Source: JBFONV01 sp040779335 (GTDB lineage Bacteria; Pseudomonadota; Gammaproteobacteria; Enterobacterales; Alteromonadaceae). Taken from it: a stretch of DNA of 64,000 nt. Under the pieces are notes generated by a model, which worked only from the letters and a program-made list of their open reading frames with translations, made no database searches and had not been told where the DNA came from. This document shows, piece after piece, positions 53,590 to 62,314 of this stretch. Both the position numbers and the translations under genes were made by a program. Within the stretch, counting starts at the first letter, position 1. Every line of letters begins with the position of its first letter. The stretch is taken from contig JBFONV010000006.1 in the NCBI GenBank assembly GCA_040779335.1, forward strand, positions 124,001 to 188,000, read 5' to 3'.

Positions 53590-55430
53590 GTCATTCGATA
53601 AACGCTTGTCAGGCAATTAACGAATTTGTTGTCCGTTTTGCCAATACTAATGGCACTGGCTCAGCAAGCGCTAACAACATGTTCGCCAAAGCCATTATCC
53701 GTATGGGTATCCCTGTTAGTGCCAAAAATATTTTCCCCTCTAATATTCAAGGTATGCCAACCTGGTATGAAGTGCGTATCAGTGAAAAAAACTATCTTGC
53801 CCGTCGCGGTGGTAACTCAGAGCTGGTTGTCGCTATGAACGCACAAAGTATGCGAGAAGACATCGATAGTGTTGCCCCAGGTGGATATTTATTATATGAC
53901 TCAAGCAAATCTCTATCCACTGAAGGCCTACGCGAAGATATTCATTATTTAGGTATGCCGATTTCGGCCATTTGCATTAAAGAATATCAAGATCCTCGCC
54001 AGCAACAGTTATTCAAAAATGTCATATACGTTGGGGCACTGGCGGCATTGCTAAATATTGAGTTTGAAGTATTAAAATCGTTAGTTGGCGATCAATTTAA
54101 AAGCAAAAAAAAGCTTATTACTCCTAATATATACGCATTAGAAATAGGTTATCAGTTTGCTAATCGTCATTTCACCTGTCCACTGCCCATCAAAGTTGAG
54201 CGTCGAGATCTAATCAATAACCGCATCATGGTCGACGGCAATACCGCAACAGGGCTAGGGGCGGTCTATGGCGGAGCTACAGTTGTTGGCTGGTACCCAA
54301 TCACGCCATCGACATCGGTGGTAGAAAAATTTGCCAGTTACTGTGAACGCTTGCGTATCGATCCCGCGACCGGTAAGAAAAATTATGCGCTAGTGCAAGC
54401 GGAAGATGAGTTAGCGGCAATCGGCATGGCGATTGGCGCTGGTTGGAATGGCGCTCGAGCCTTCACCGCCACTAGTGGTCCTGGTATCTCATTAATGAGC
54501 GAATTTCTCGGCTTGGCCTATTTTGCTGAAATACCAGTGGTGGTTATTGACGTACAACGTGCTGGCCCGTCGACTGGTATGCCAACTCGCACTCAACAAT
54601 CTGATATTTTGAGCTGCGCGTACGCATCTCACGGCGATACTAAACATATTCTATTATTTCCGAGCGATCCGGCAGAGTGTTTTGAATTAACCGCTATGGC
54701 CTTTGATTTGGCCGACCAATTACAAACCCCTATTATCGTCATGAGCGACCTTGATTTAGGCATGAACGACCATTTAACGGAAGAATTTGCTTGGGACGAT
54801 AACCGAAAATACCAACTAGGTAAGGTGCTTTCGCAGCAAAATCTCGATGATATCGACGATTTTGGCCGCTATTTAGATGTAGATCAAGATGGTGTTTGCT
54901 ATAGAACATTGCCTGGTACCCACCCAGAAAAAGGCGCATTTTTTACCCGTGGCACCTCGCGTAATCGCTATGCAGGCTACACCGAGAAATCGGACGATTA
55001 CGTTGATAACATGCAACGACTAAACAAAAAATTTGCCCATGCCAGTTCTTTTTTACCTCAGGCAGAAGTTAACCAAGGGAAAAAGCCCGCTAAAATAGGT
55101 CTCATTTATTTCGGTACTACCAGCCATGCTATAGAAGAAAGTGTCGCGCAGCTCAAAGAGCAGGGCTTAAGCGCCGACACGTTTAGAATAAGAGCATTTC
55201 CCTTTAACCATCAGTTAAGTGACTTTATCAATAATCATGATCATATCTATGTCATTGAACAAAATAGGGATGCACAAATGCGCACGCTGATCATAAACGA
55301 GCTCAACGCATCGCCAATGAAGCTTACTGCTATTGTTCATTATGACGGCTTGCCCATCACCAGCAGATACATAGTTGATAATATTGTATTAGAACTTTCT
55401 GCTAACCTTGCTACGCAAAAGGTCGGTTAA
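53586..55430 (+). CDS. korA: 2-oxoacid:ferredoxin oxidoreductase, fused gamma-alpha subunit
   Basis: 614 residues. Residues about 10-195 are the gamma domain (NEFVVRFANTNGTGSASANN, then RGGNSELVVAMNAQS), and about 205-600 the alpha domain with TATGLGAVYGGATVVGWYPI and TPSTSVVEK, the characteristic YPITPST. Fused gamma-alpha subunits are known in 2-oxoglutarate:ferredoxin oxidoreductases (KorA) of aerobes such as Mycobacterium. The substrate could be 2-oxoglutarate, but pyruvate or another 2-oxoacid cannot be excluded. The start ATG overlaps the preceding gene's stop. Cytoplasmic, with the beta subunit 4 bp downstream. Confidence 0.88.
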   Translation: MSHSINACQAINEFVVRFANTNGTGSASANNMFAKAIIRMGIPVSAKNIFPSNIQGMPTWYEVRISEKNYLARRGGNSELVVAMNAQSMREDIDSVAPGGYLLYDSSKSLSTEGLREDIHYLGMPISAICIKEYQDPRQQQLFKNVIYVGALAALLNIEFEVLKSLVGDQFKSKKKLITPNIYALEIGYQFANRHFTCPLPIKVERRDLINNRIMVDGNTATGLGAVYGGATVVGWYPITPSTSVVEKFASYCERLRIDPATGKKNYALVQAEDELAAIGMAIGAGWNGARAFTATSGPGISLMSEFLGLAYFAEIPVVVIDVQRAGPSTGMPTRTQQSDILSCAYASHGDTKHILLFPSDPAECFELTAMAFDLADQLQTPIIVMSDLDLGMNDHLTEEFAWDDNRKYQLGKVLSQQNLDDIDDFGRYLDVDQDGVCYRTLPGTHPEKGAFFTRGTSRNRYAGYTEKSDDYVDNMQRLNKKFAHASSFLPQAEVNQGKKPAKIGLIYFGTTSHAIEESVAQLKEQGLSADTFRIRAFPFNHQLSDFINNHDHIYVIEQNRDAQMRTLIINELNASPMKLTAIVHYDGLPITSRYIVDNIVLELSANLATQKVG

Positions 55431-55434
55431 TATT

Positions 55435-56487
55435 ATGAGTTATATAAAATCTAAATTTCATCATCCTCGCTTACCTGTAAACGATCTTGGTCTCACCTAT
55501 CGAGATTACGAAGGAGCACTTTCAACGCTGTGTGCTGGTTGCGGGCATGACGCAATCACCTCTGCGTTAGTGCAGGCGTGTCATGAACTTTCACTTCCTC
55601 CGCATCAAGTAGCCAAGATGTCTGGTATAGGCTGTTCTTCAAAAGCGCCCAACTACTACCTTAATAAAGCGCATGGCTTTAATTCTGTTCATGGCCGAAT
55701 GCCTTCGGTTACCACTGGGGCCAATCTTGCCAATAAAGATCTCACTTATATCGCAATGTCTGGCGATGGTGATAGTGCATCTATCGGTTTAGGGCAATTT
55801 GCACATGTAGTTAGACGCCAACTCGATATGGTCTATATCGTAGCCAACAACGGCGTCTATGGCTTAACCAAAGGGCAACTGGCAGCAACCGCTGATAAAG
55901 GTGTAACCAACAAAGCAGGTGAACTGAGTTTATTTACCGATATTGACCTTTGTGTGATGGCACTACAACTAGGCGCTACTTTTGTTGCGCGTAGTTTTTC
56001 CGGCGATAAAAAACAGTTGGTTCCTTTGCTAAAAGCGGCAATAAGTCATCAGGGGTTTGCCTACATCGATATTATTTCCCCTTGTGTAACGTTCAATAAT
56101 CACTCAACCTCAACTCGTTCTTATGATTATGTACACGAACATATAACGACCGCTGCTATTGCTGATTTTGTGCCAGTTAAGAAAGAAATCACCAGTGATT
56201 GTGCCGAGGGGGCTTGCGAGGATATATGTCTACATGACGGTTCATTGATGCGTATCCGCAAATTAGAAAGTGATTATGAAACTCAAAACCCAATGAAAGC
56301 TATTACAGATATAGAAGCGCATAAGAAAAAAGGAGAAATTCTTACTGGTTTAATGTATTTAAAACCCACAGCCAGTCACTTTCATGACATCAATAACACC
56401 GCGGATACGCCGCTTAACAAGCTTAGCCAAGATGTCTTATGTCCAGGCTCAAGGGTGCTAAGCAGTATTAATGATAGCTTTCGTTAA
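55435..56487 (+). CDS. korB: 2-oxoacid:ferredoxin oxidoreductase beta subunit
   Basis: 350 residues from the ATG at 55435. It is the thiamine-diphosphate subunit: CAGCGHDAITSALVQ (cluster ligands and TPP environment), GIGCSSKAPNYY, and the TPP-Mg motif MSGDGDSASIGLGQF with ANNGVYGLTKGQ. A cysteine cluster (DCAEGACEDICLHDGS) near the C-terminus is unusual and might bind metal or form disulfides. A TTG at 55408 in frame is within the previous gene. It closes the three-gene operon. Confidence 0.9.
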   Translation: MSYIKSKFHHPRLPVNDLGLTYRDYEGALSTLCAGCGHDAITSALVQACHELSLPPHQVAKMSGIGCSSKAPNYYLNKAHGFNSVHGRMPSVTTGANLANKDLTYIAMSGDGDSASIGLGQFAHVVRRQLDMVYIVANNGVYGLTKGQLAATADKGVTNKAGELSLFTDIDLCVMALQLGATFVARSFSGDKKQLVPLLKAAISHQGFAYIDIISPCVTFNNHSTSTRSYDYVHEHITTAAIADFVPVKKEITSDCAEGACEDICLHDGSLMRIRKLESDYETQNPMKAITDIEAHKKKGEILTGLMYLKPTASHFHDINNTADTPLNKLSQDVLCPGSRVLSSINDSFR

Positions 56488-56647
56488 TATTTCAGCCGCT
56501 AAGCTTTCATATTACTAAATGACCAGAGAGCATTAGCGGGAAAACACTTCGCTCTCTAATATTTATTGCCATCAAAACTAGCAAGCCCATATTCTTTTGC
56601 TACACTCAGAGGAATCACATGGAGTGATCTGATTAAAAGGAATTAAG

Positions 56648-57373
56648 ATGAACACCTATTTTAAGTTACCCTACTTATTCTCACGTGCACGTTTGCTTAT
56701 TATTACAACGCTTGCGCTAAGTTTCATATCATTTGCTAATCACGCGACTCTCATTAACCTGTTTATTAATGAAATACATTATGACAATATCGGCGCAGAC
56801 TCAAACGAGTTTATTGAGTTGGCAGGCACTGCGGGCATAGAGTTAAAAGGATGGGCAGTATATTTGTACAATGGCTATAACGGCGAAGTATATAGTCATT
56901 ACGTTTTTAATGACTCACTGACACTGACTAACCAGAGTAATGGCTTTGGATTTATTAACTTGGACTTTGGCACCATTCAAAATGGTCACGATGGAATTGC
57001 CTTAGTTGATCCCGACAATTCTGTTGTTCAGTTTATATCATATGAAGGCGCTTTTATTGCCACCAATGGTCTTGCTATTGGTCAGGAAAGCATCCGTATA
57101 GGAGTAGCTGAAACAAACACTACATCACTTAGTTATTCGTTACAGCTTGGGGGAAGTGGACATAAATATGAAGATTTCACTTGGCAGGCTCCCCAATTCA
57201 ACACTCGAGCATCCGTAAACGCCAATCAATTATTTAACACAGATAGTAGTTCATCTGTGAAGGTTTCTGAGCCTGATCATAGTGTTATTACATTAATGTC
57301 AGCACTGCTATTGTTATTTTCAAGACATCGACTTCAATATCCGAGCCGCGATAGAAACGCTAGCAGGGCTTAA
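56648..57373 (+). CDS. Exported lamin-tail-domain protein with PEP-CTERM-like C-terminus
   Basis: 241 residues. A hydrophobic signal (LLIITTLALSFISFANHATL) is followed by FINEIHYDNIGADSNEFIEL, the opening of lamin-tail-type (LTD) beta domains. The remainder is Gly/Asn-rich strands. The end, VSEPDHSVITLMSALLLLFS and then RHRLQYPSRDR, reads as a sorting signal of the PEP-CTERM kind: a SEP-like motif, a hydrophobic helix and an Arg-rich tail. It therefore implies an exosortase elsewhere in the genome. AAGGA lies 6 bases before the ATG. Function unknown; many such proteins are exopolysaccharide-associated. Confidence 0.7.
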   Translation: MNTYFKLPYLFSRARLLIITTLALSFISFANHATLINLFINEIHYDNIGADSNEFIELAGTAGIELKGWAVYLYNGYNGEVYSHYVFNDSLTLTNQSNGFGFINLDFGTIQNGHDGIALVDPDNSVVQFISYEGAFIATNGLAIGQESIRIGVAETNTTSLSYSLQLGGSGHKYEDFTWQAPQFNTRASVNANQLFNTDSSSSVKVSEPDHSVITLMSALLLLFSRHRLQYPSRDRNASRA

Positions 57374-58215
57374 TATATCATTGAAGCGCTGGGATTAAGT
57401 AAAGATAAAATTCCCAGTCTCTCCATGTCGCAGAAGGTCACAGCTTCATTTAGCAACTCTTCAGTAACGTCCAGTGCAGCTAGCTGCTCTTTAGAAAGTA
57501 ATACTGAAAATGAATGTTTGTTGTACATATAATTTGTCAACATCACTCGCTTAGCAATATATAAAAGATTACTTTCGACACTTATCGATTCAACATTACT
57601 ATCATCTTGAAAACGAATGGGTTCCATCAGACTATACGGCAGGTGCCACAATTTTAATAACTCAGCGGTGCATTCCCCATAAGTAAAACCTAATATCCGA
57701 CTCTGTTTTTCCCAAGGGAGCTCGGAGTCGCCTTCACTGCCACATTCGACTACTTTATCTGGAGAATACTGTTTAACCACTAATTCACCTAGATTGTGCA
57801 ACAAACCAAGAATAAAAAGGCGCTCAGCATTAGGTACTTTCAAGTGACAGCCGAAAAACTTAATAAGTAGCGCACAGTCAACACTGCGCATCCAAAAATC
57901 ATCTAAGTAATCAGCACTGGCATCAATGGATTTAAAAGCTTCAGTAGTAAAGTAAGCAATAACAAGGTTATATACTTCGGTGATCCCCAGCACTAAGACA
58001 GCTTTAGAAATAGTGTCTATTTTTCCTGGATAGTTAAAAAACGAGCTATTAGCCAATTTTAATATGGTACCCGCTAGTGCCGGATCAAGAATGATAACAT
58101 CCGCGATATCATCAATTGTCGATGCTTCATCATCAACGAGTTCTTTAATACGTATAAATGAATCTGACAGGACAAAAACTTCACTCGCTTTTTCTGCATA
58201 TTCTATGGCGTTCAT
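57370..58215 (-). CDS. HDOD domain protein
   Basis: 281 residues. The HDOD domain spans about 15-220: VDDEASTIDDIADVIILDPA, LAGTILKLANSSFFNYPGKI, TISKAVLVLGITEVYNLVI and GLLHNLGELVVKQYSPDKV (the HD-type His-Asp is reduced to LLHNLGE). HDOD proteins act in signalling and often bind regulators; catalytic activity is not expected. The stop overlaps the convergent PEP-CTERM-like gene by 4 bp. No EAL or GGDEF domain is fused. Confidence 0.9.
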   Translation of the reverse strand: MNAIEYAEKASEVFVLSDSFIRIKELVDDEASTIDDIADVIILDPALAGTILKLANSSFFNYPGKIDTISKAVLVLGITEVYNLVIAYFTTEAFKSIDASADYLDDFWMRSVDCALLIKFFGCHLKVPNAERLFILGLLHNLGELVVKQYSPDKVVECGSEGDSELPWEKQSRILGFTYGECTAELLKLWHLPYSLMEPIRFQDDSNVESISVESNLLYIAKRVMLTNYMYNKHSFSVLLSKEQLAALDVTEELLNEAVTFCDMERLGILSLLNPSASMIY

Positions 58216-58307
58216 AAAAGATATTCCTGATGTAACGAACTATAACTATTCAAAAAAAATGCCGTATAACGCTTAGTATAGACGCTATAACCTATTTCAA
58301 AAATATT

Positions 58308-59141
58308 TTAACCAAATTCAACACTCACATGGTATGAAGTAAATTTTCGGATATTGATAACGCCAGAATCAAAAATCAAATACTGCCCTTTTATCCCTTG
58401 TAAAATACCTGATACCGTCGGTGTTTTATCTAAGTTAAAAGAACTGATTTTACTTAAATACTCGGTCACCGGAAAATGAATATCTACGATGGATTGTTGC
58501 AAATCTTCAACAGCATCGGCGCCATATTTTAACGCAATATCAGCCAATTTATCTTTTATTCTTGGCTTCAGTACTTGTGCTTGTGCAACTAAATCTATCG
58601 GATCTCCTGCTCCTTTTAACATCGCTCGCCAATTGGTTTTGTCTGCAATAAATTCGGCTAATGCAATTTCTACTAAACCAGACTGAATGCGTGATTGCAC
58701 TTTAAAAATGGGCAATGCCTGAGTTGCCCCCTGATCAATCCATCGCGTAGGTAATTGCGTATGCCGAGTAATTCCAACTTTAATACCCGATGTATTGGCT
58801 AAATAGACATAATGAGGCACCATACAGTGTTGCTCTCCCCATTGCGGTTCTCGACAGGTGCCTAAATGATAGTGACAAGTTTCTGGTTTCATAATGCACA
58901 TGTCACATTGTGCTAATTTTTGCATGCAGGGAAAACAAAATCCTTGAGCATAGCTTTTTTTGGTATTTTTACCGCAGTGACTACAAGTGATTTTACTGGC
59001 GTAATGAATAGTGACTCGCTTCCCGATATGTTCGTTTAACGGTAAACTTTGCTCTCCTACTGGTATTTGATATTGAACCTTGCCATTTTCATCGAGTTGC
59101 GCTGTTAATTTTCTTAGTGCACCTATTTCTGAATTACTCAT
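58308..59141 (-). CDS. DUF2797 family protein with Cys-rich zinc-binding-like region
   Basis: 277 residues. The N-terminal third has four Cys-pair motifs (CSHCGKN, CFPCMQ, CDMCIMK, and later single Cys in CHYHLGTC and HC), suggesting zinc sites. The second part, HYVYLANTSGIKVGIT followed by an Arg about 10 residues later, has the shape of a GIY-YIG core. DUF2797 is the family I recognise; its role is unknown. It is divergent, 178 bp away, from a real GIY-YIG protein gene. Confidence 0.82.
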   Translation of the reverse strand: MSNSEIGALRKLTAQLDENGKVQYQIPVGEQSLPLNEHIGKRVTIHYASKITCSHCGKNTKKSYAQGFCFPCMQKLAQCDMCIMKPETCHYHLGTCREPQWGEQHCMVPHYVYLANTSGIKVGITRHTQLPTRWIDQGATQALPIFKVQSRIQSGLVEIALAEFIADKTNWRAMLKGAGDPIDLVAQAQVLKPRIKDKLADIALKYGADAVEDLQQSIVDIHFPVTEYLSKISSFNLDKTPTVSGILQGIKGQYLIFDSGVINIRKFTSYHVSVEFG

Positions 59142-59319
59142 AATGTCTATATATTAGGAAAAGTGCCCTATCTTATGAAAAAAAACACCGATAAGCTATG
59201 CTCGATTCCCCAAGTTAAACGATTACTGAAAGTTATTGGGACGATTATTTCTTTTTCCTGTGAACGCTAAACTTTGATAACCTAGCTTCAATATTATATA
59301 AAACTAAAGTTGAATTAAC

Positions 59320-59580
59320 GTGTCTACAGTTTGGTACGTCTATCTATTGCGTTGTTCTGATAATAGCCTTTACGCCGGCATAACCACTGATATAAACAGA
59401 AGACTAGATGAACATAACCATTGCAATAAAAAGGCGGCAAAGTATACGCGAGCAAGACGTCCGGTTAATTTAGCTTATCTAGAAGAGGCTGACTCAAAAC
59501 AAACCGCCAGTCAGCGTGAATATCAACTAAAGCAATTACCCAAACATAAAAAAGAGCAATTAGCGCGCTCTCATAGCTAA
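59320..59580 (+). CDS. GIY-YIG nuclease-superfamily protein, UPF0213 (YhbQ) type
   Basis: 86 residues. The minimal GIY-YIG domain is WYVYLLRCSDNSLYAGITTD, then INRRLDEHN (catalytic Arg) and the lysine-rich end of the domain. It starts with GTG at 59320. Single-domain members of this family are widespread and their substrate is unknown. Confidence 0.92.
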   Translation: MSTVWYVYLLRCSDNSLYAGITTDINRRLDEHNHCNKKAAKYTRARRPVNLAYLEEADSKQTASQREYQLKQLPKHKKEQLARSHS

Positions 59581-59699
59581 CATCAATACGCATGTTTCAA
59601 TCGTTTAGTGGTCTGCTTAGTGCGATAGGCTTCGATTTACAGGGCAACTCCTGCTAGAATGCCGCGATTTTTAGCTAGTGTAAGTGAACACAACATTCC

Positions 59700-60413
59700 A
59701 TGTTTATTGAAAAATATTGTCATAACTCGAAAGAGCAAATTAGCTTTTCTCGTCAACAAGCAAGTGACTTTGCTAAAAAAATTGCTGATGATTTCAATCC
59801 ATTACATGATGTCGATGCCAAACGTTTTTGCGTACCGGGCGACTTATTATTTTCACTTGTCTTGGCAAAATCAGGATTACATCAGCAAATGACATTTAAA
59901 TTTTCAGGAATGGTTTCGAACGATGTGCTGTTAAATTTTCCTGAAAACATTACTGAACAAGCCTGCATTACTGATGATAATGGCAAAGAATATATGCAGG
60001 TTACTGTAGCTGGTGATAAAACGAAAAACGAATCGTTAATCACTTCGTTGATCCGTTCATATGTTGAATTTTCTGGCCACACCTTCCCACATATATTAGT
60101 GAAATTAATGGCAGAAAAAAATGTCATGATCAATCCATCAAGACCTATGGTCATGTATGAAAGCATGTCAATTGACCTCAACACCCTTGACGTTCCCTCA
60201 GTAAACTTAGCGTTTTCTGGCTCAACATTATCTTTAGATGGTAAACGTGGTAACGCCTGTTTGGAATTCGATTTGACCGCTAACGAAAAAATTATTGGTC
60301 ATGGTAAAAAGTACATGTTATTGAGTGGCTTACGGGAATACTGCCCAGAAGTAATGGACTCTATAGTGAACGAATACAACACTAAAAAAGCTCGCTATCT
60401 ACAGGCACAGTAA
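59700..60413 (+). CDS. DUF3581 family protein (hotdog-like)
   Basis: 237 residues, cytoplasmic. The segment DFNPLHDVDAKRFCVPGDLLFSLVLAKSG resembles the hydratase motif of MaoC-type hotdog folds (DxNxxH, then PG), which suggests an acyl-thioester fold, though a standard catalytic set is not confirmed. DUF3581 is recognised from Vibrio- and Shewanella-type genomes. The function is unknown. Single gene between the GIY-YIG gene and the small membrane protein gene. Confidence 0.75.
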   Translation: MFIEKYCHNSKEQISFSRQQASDFAKKIADDFNPLHDVDAKRFCVPGDLLFSLVLAKSGLHQQMTFKFSGMVSNDVLLNFPENITEQACITDDNGKEYMQVTVAGDKTKNESLITSLIRSYVEFSGHTFPHILVKLMAEKNVMINPSRPMVMYESMSIDLNTLDVPSVNLAFSGSTLSLDGKRGNACLEFDLTANEKIIGHGKKYMLLSGLREYCPEVMDSIVNEYNTKKARYLQAQ

Positions 60414-60452
60414 CACGTGATAATGCGCAGTTTTGCTGTTAACTGCGCATCA

Positions 60453-60692
60453 TTATAAATAACGCCTTTTAAACCAACTGATACTTTGATCCACCTTTAC
60501 TGCACTTTTTCGCATCCATCGCTGGCAATTACGCAAACACTTTTTTGCCCAAGGATATTCAAGGCTCAACAACGCTAATCCCAAAGGCAAAAACAAAATT
60601 GCGGGTCCTGGTATTAAGATAAAAATCACGCCCAGAATAACTAAAAGCCCACCTGTTAATGTCAATATCAATTTTTTCACACTGTTTTGCAT
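60453..60692 (-). CDS. Small two-helix membrane protein, PGPGW type
   Basis: 79 residues from the ATG at 60692, which has AAGGG 5 bases upstream; a TTG at 60716 is in frame but without a site. Two membrane segments with a loop carry the family motif: LILTLTGGLLVILGVIFILI-PGPAILFLPLGLALLSLEYPW. The rest is basic and cytoplasmic. PGPGW-type proteins have no assigned function. Confidence 0.82.
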   Translation of the reverse strand: MQNSVKKLILTLTGGLLVILGVIFILIPGPAILFLPLGLALLSLEYPWAKKCLRNCQRWMRKSAVKVDQSISWFKRRYL

Positions 60693-60835
60693 ATCTACCC
60701 TTTTAAAGTCATCCAAAAAAAATCATTCGTATATTGGTAAAGCAAATACCGAACCAAAAATAAAAGCACTTTTATAACAATAAGGTAGAATAATTAAAGC
60801 CATAAATTGATAAGAAAGAAATAATTATTTCGCTA

Positions 60836-61357
60836 TTAATTGGCCAATTCTCCCACATCATTTAATTGTTCAAATTCACGTTGTTGCGCTTGTTTATTTT
60901 CGGCGCAATAAGCGAACACTTGAGTTGTTTTAGGACGATAACATTGCTCGGGCATTTTATAGTAACGCAACCACTGCTGCTGTCTTTCTCCAGTAAAAGG
61001 TGCTGTTATCGTTAGAGCATGATAAGTGATTGGCTTAAGTTTTTGCTTATTTGGTGAGGTAGGTTTTGCATTTTTAATTTTGGTCAGCGGTGCCTTTTTA
61101 GCAACTTGTCGATTTTTCTTCAATGACCGTTTCGTTTTATGTGGGCGGACATTATTTTTACACTGCCACCATTTTTTTCGCGATCTTTCTTCCTGCTTAC
61201 GTAAGCTATTTGATTTTTTTAGCGAGTTGCCTTGACGCTGTTGAGATTTAATATTCTCAAGCTTATTAAGCTCTGCCTGACATTTATCTTGTGCAAAAGC
61301 ATCCCCGTACAGGAAGGTAAAAGATAATAGTAGCCACGTTAAAATTGTCGTTTTCAT
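60836..61357 (-). CDS. Hypothetical basic secreted protein
   Basis: 173 residues with a signal peptide (MKTTILTWLLLSFTFLYGDAFA, then QDKCQAEL). The mature protein is very rich in Lys, Arg and Gln, with a coiled-coil-like stretch (LNKLENIKSQQRQGNSLKK) and four Cys (in DKCQ, WQCKN, EQCYR and AYCAEN), probably two disulfides. It is divergent from the secreted DNA ligase gene. I do not recognise a family. Its strongly positive charge suggests a nucleic-acid or anionic-polymer interaction, which would fit its neighbour, but that is inference. Confidence 0.7.
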   Translation of the reverse strand: MKTTILTWLLLSFTFLYGDAFAQDKCQAELNKLENIKSQQRQGNSLKKSNSLRKQEERSRKKWWQCKNNVRPHKTKRSLKKNRQVAKKAPLTKIKNAKPTSPNKQKLKPITYHALTITAPFTGERQQQWLRYYKMPEQCYRPKTTQVFAYCAENKQAQQREFEQLNDVGELAN

Positions 61358-61472
61358 ATCAATCCTTGATAGTGATCATTCCATGATTATTTTCAGTGTA
61401 GCTTATAATGAAGTTCTTACTGCTATACTTGTAAACACTGATAAATATTTGCATCAGAACAAGGATGTTCTA

Positions 61473-62312
61473 ATGAATACTCATTTAATACTATGCATGC
61501 TGCTTTGCATTTCCCTTTTCTCAACAATTAGCCTTGCTCAAACTAGTGCGCCTGAAATTCAACTCGCCACGATATATTCAACTCCTAAAGATATCCAACA
61601 ATACTGGATCAGTGAAAAGTTAGACGGCGTAAGAGGATATTGGGACGGTAAAAATTTATATACTCGAAAAGGTAATCCGCTTTCACCCCCTAAGTGGTTT
61701 ACCCGTCATTGGCCCAAGATAGCCATGGATGGAGAGTTATGGATAAAACGCAATAGTTTTGAACAAGTTATGTCTTGTGTGCGACGCATCATTAGCGAAT
61801 ATGAATGCTGGAAACAGATCAAATTTATGATCTTCGATTTACCTCTTCATACAGGCACCTTTAGTGAGCGAGTTAGGCAAATGGAAATAGTAAGCCAACA
61901 AACGTACTCTCCCTACTTAAATGTGATCAATCAATTTAAACTAGCGACAATAAGCGCTTTATATGACCAGCTCTCATTTATCGTTCATGCACAGGGCGAA
62001 GGGTTAATGCTGCATCACCAAGACGCACGCTATAAAATTGGTCGCTCCTCCACTTTAATGAAACTAAAACAGTATCAAGACGCTGAGGCTACTGTTATTC
62101 AGCACATGCCTGGTAAAGGCAAATATAAAAATATGCTCGGGGCGTTGAAGGTAAAAACTACAGAGGGGATTGTTTTTAAAGTAGGCTCAGGGTTTAGTGA
62201 CAAAATTCGTGCAAATCCACCCGCCATAGGCAGTACTATTACCTATAAATTTATTGGTAAAACTCAACGCGGTGTGCCAAGATTTGCCAGTTTTATTCGA
62301 ATTAGGGAGTAA
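61473..62312 (+). CDS. Secreted ATP-dependent DNA ligase (LigE type)
   Basis: 279 residues from the ATG at 61473 (AAGGA 7 bases upstream). The signal peptide is MNTHLILCMLLCISLFSTISLA, then QTSAP. The nucleotidyltransferase motif I is SEKLDGVRGYWDG with the AMP-accepting Lys49; AMDGELW (motif III region), IKFMIFDLP, GEGLMLHHQDARY and LMKLKQYQDAEATVIQ (motif V) follow, then an OB-fold ending. This is the compact periplasm-directed ligase family found in competent Proteobacteria, thought to repair incoming DNA. It is 2 bp before a LysE-type gene. Confidence 0.92.
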   Translation: MNTHLILCMLLCISLFSTISLAQTSAPEIQLATIYSTPKDIQQYWISEKLDGVRGYWDGKNLYTRKGNPLSPPKWFTRHWPKIAMDGELWIKRNSFEQVMSCVRRIISEYECWKQIKFMIFDLPLHTGTFSERVRQMEIVSQQTYSPYLNVINQFKLATISALYDQLSFIVHAQGEGLMLHHQDARYKIGRSSTLMKLKQYQDAEATVIQHMPGKGKYKNMLGALKVKTTEGIVFKVGSGFSDKIRANPPAIGSTITYKFIGKTQRGVPRFASFIRIRE

Positions 62313-62314
62313 CA

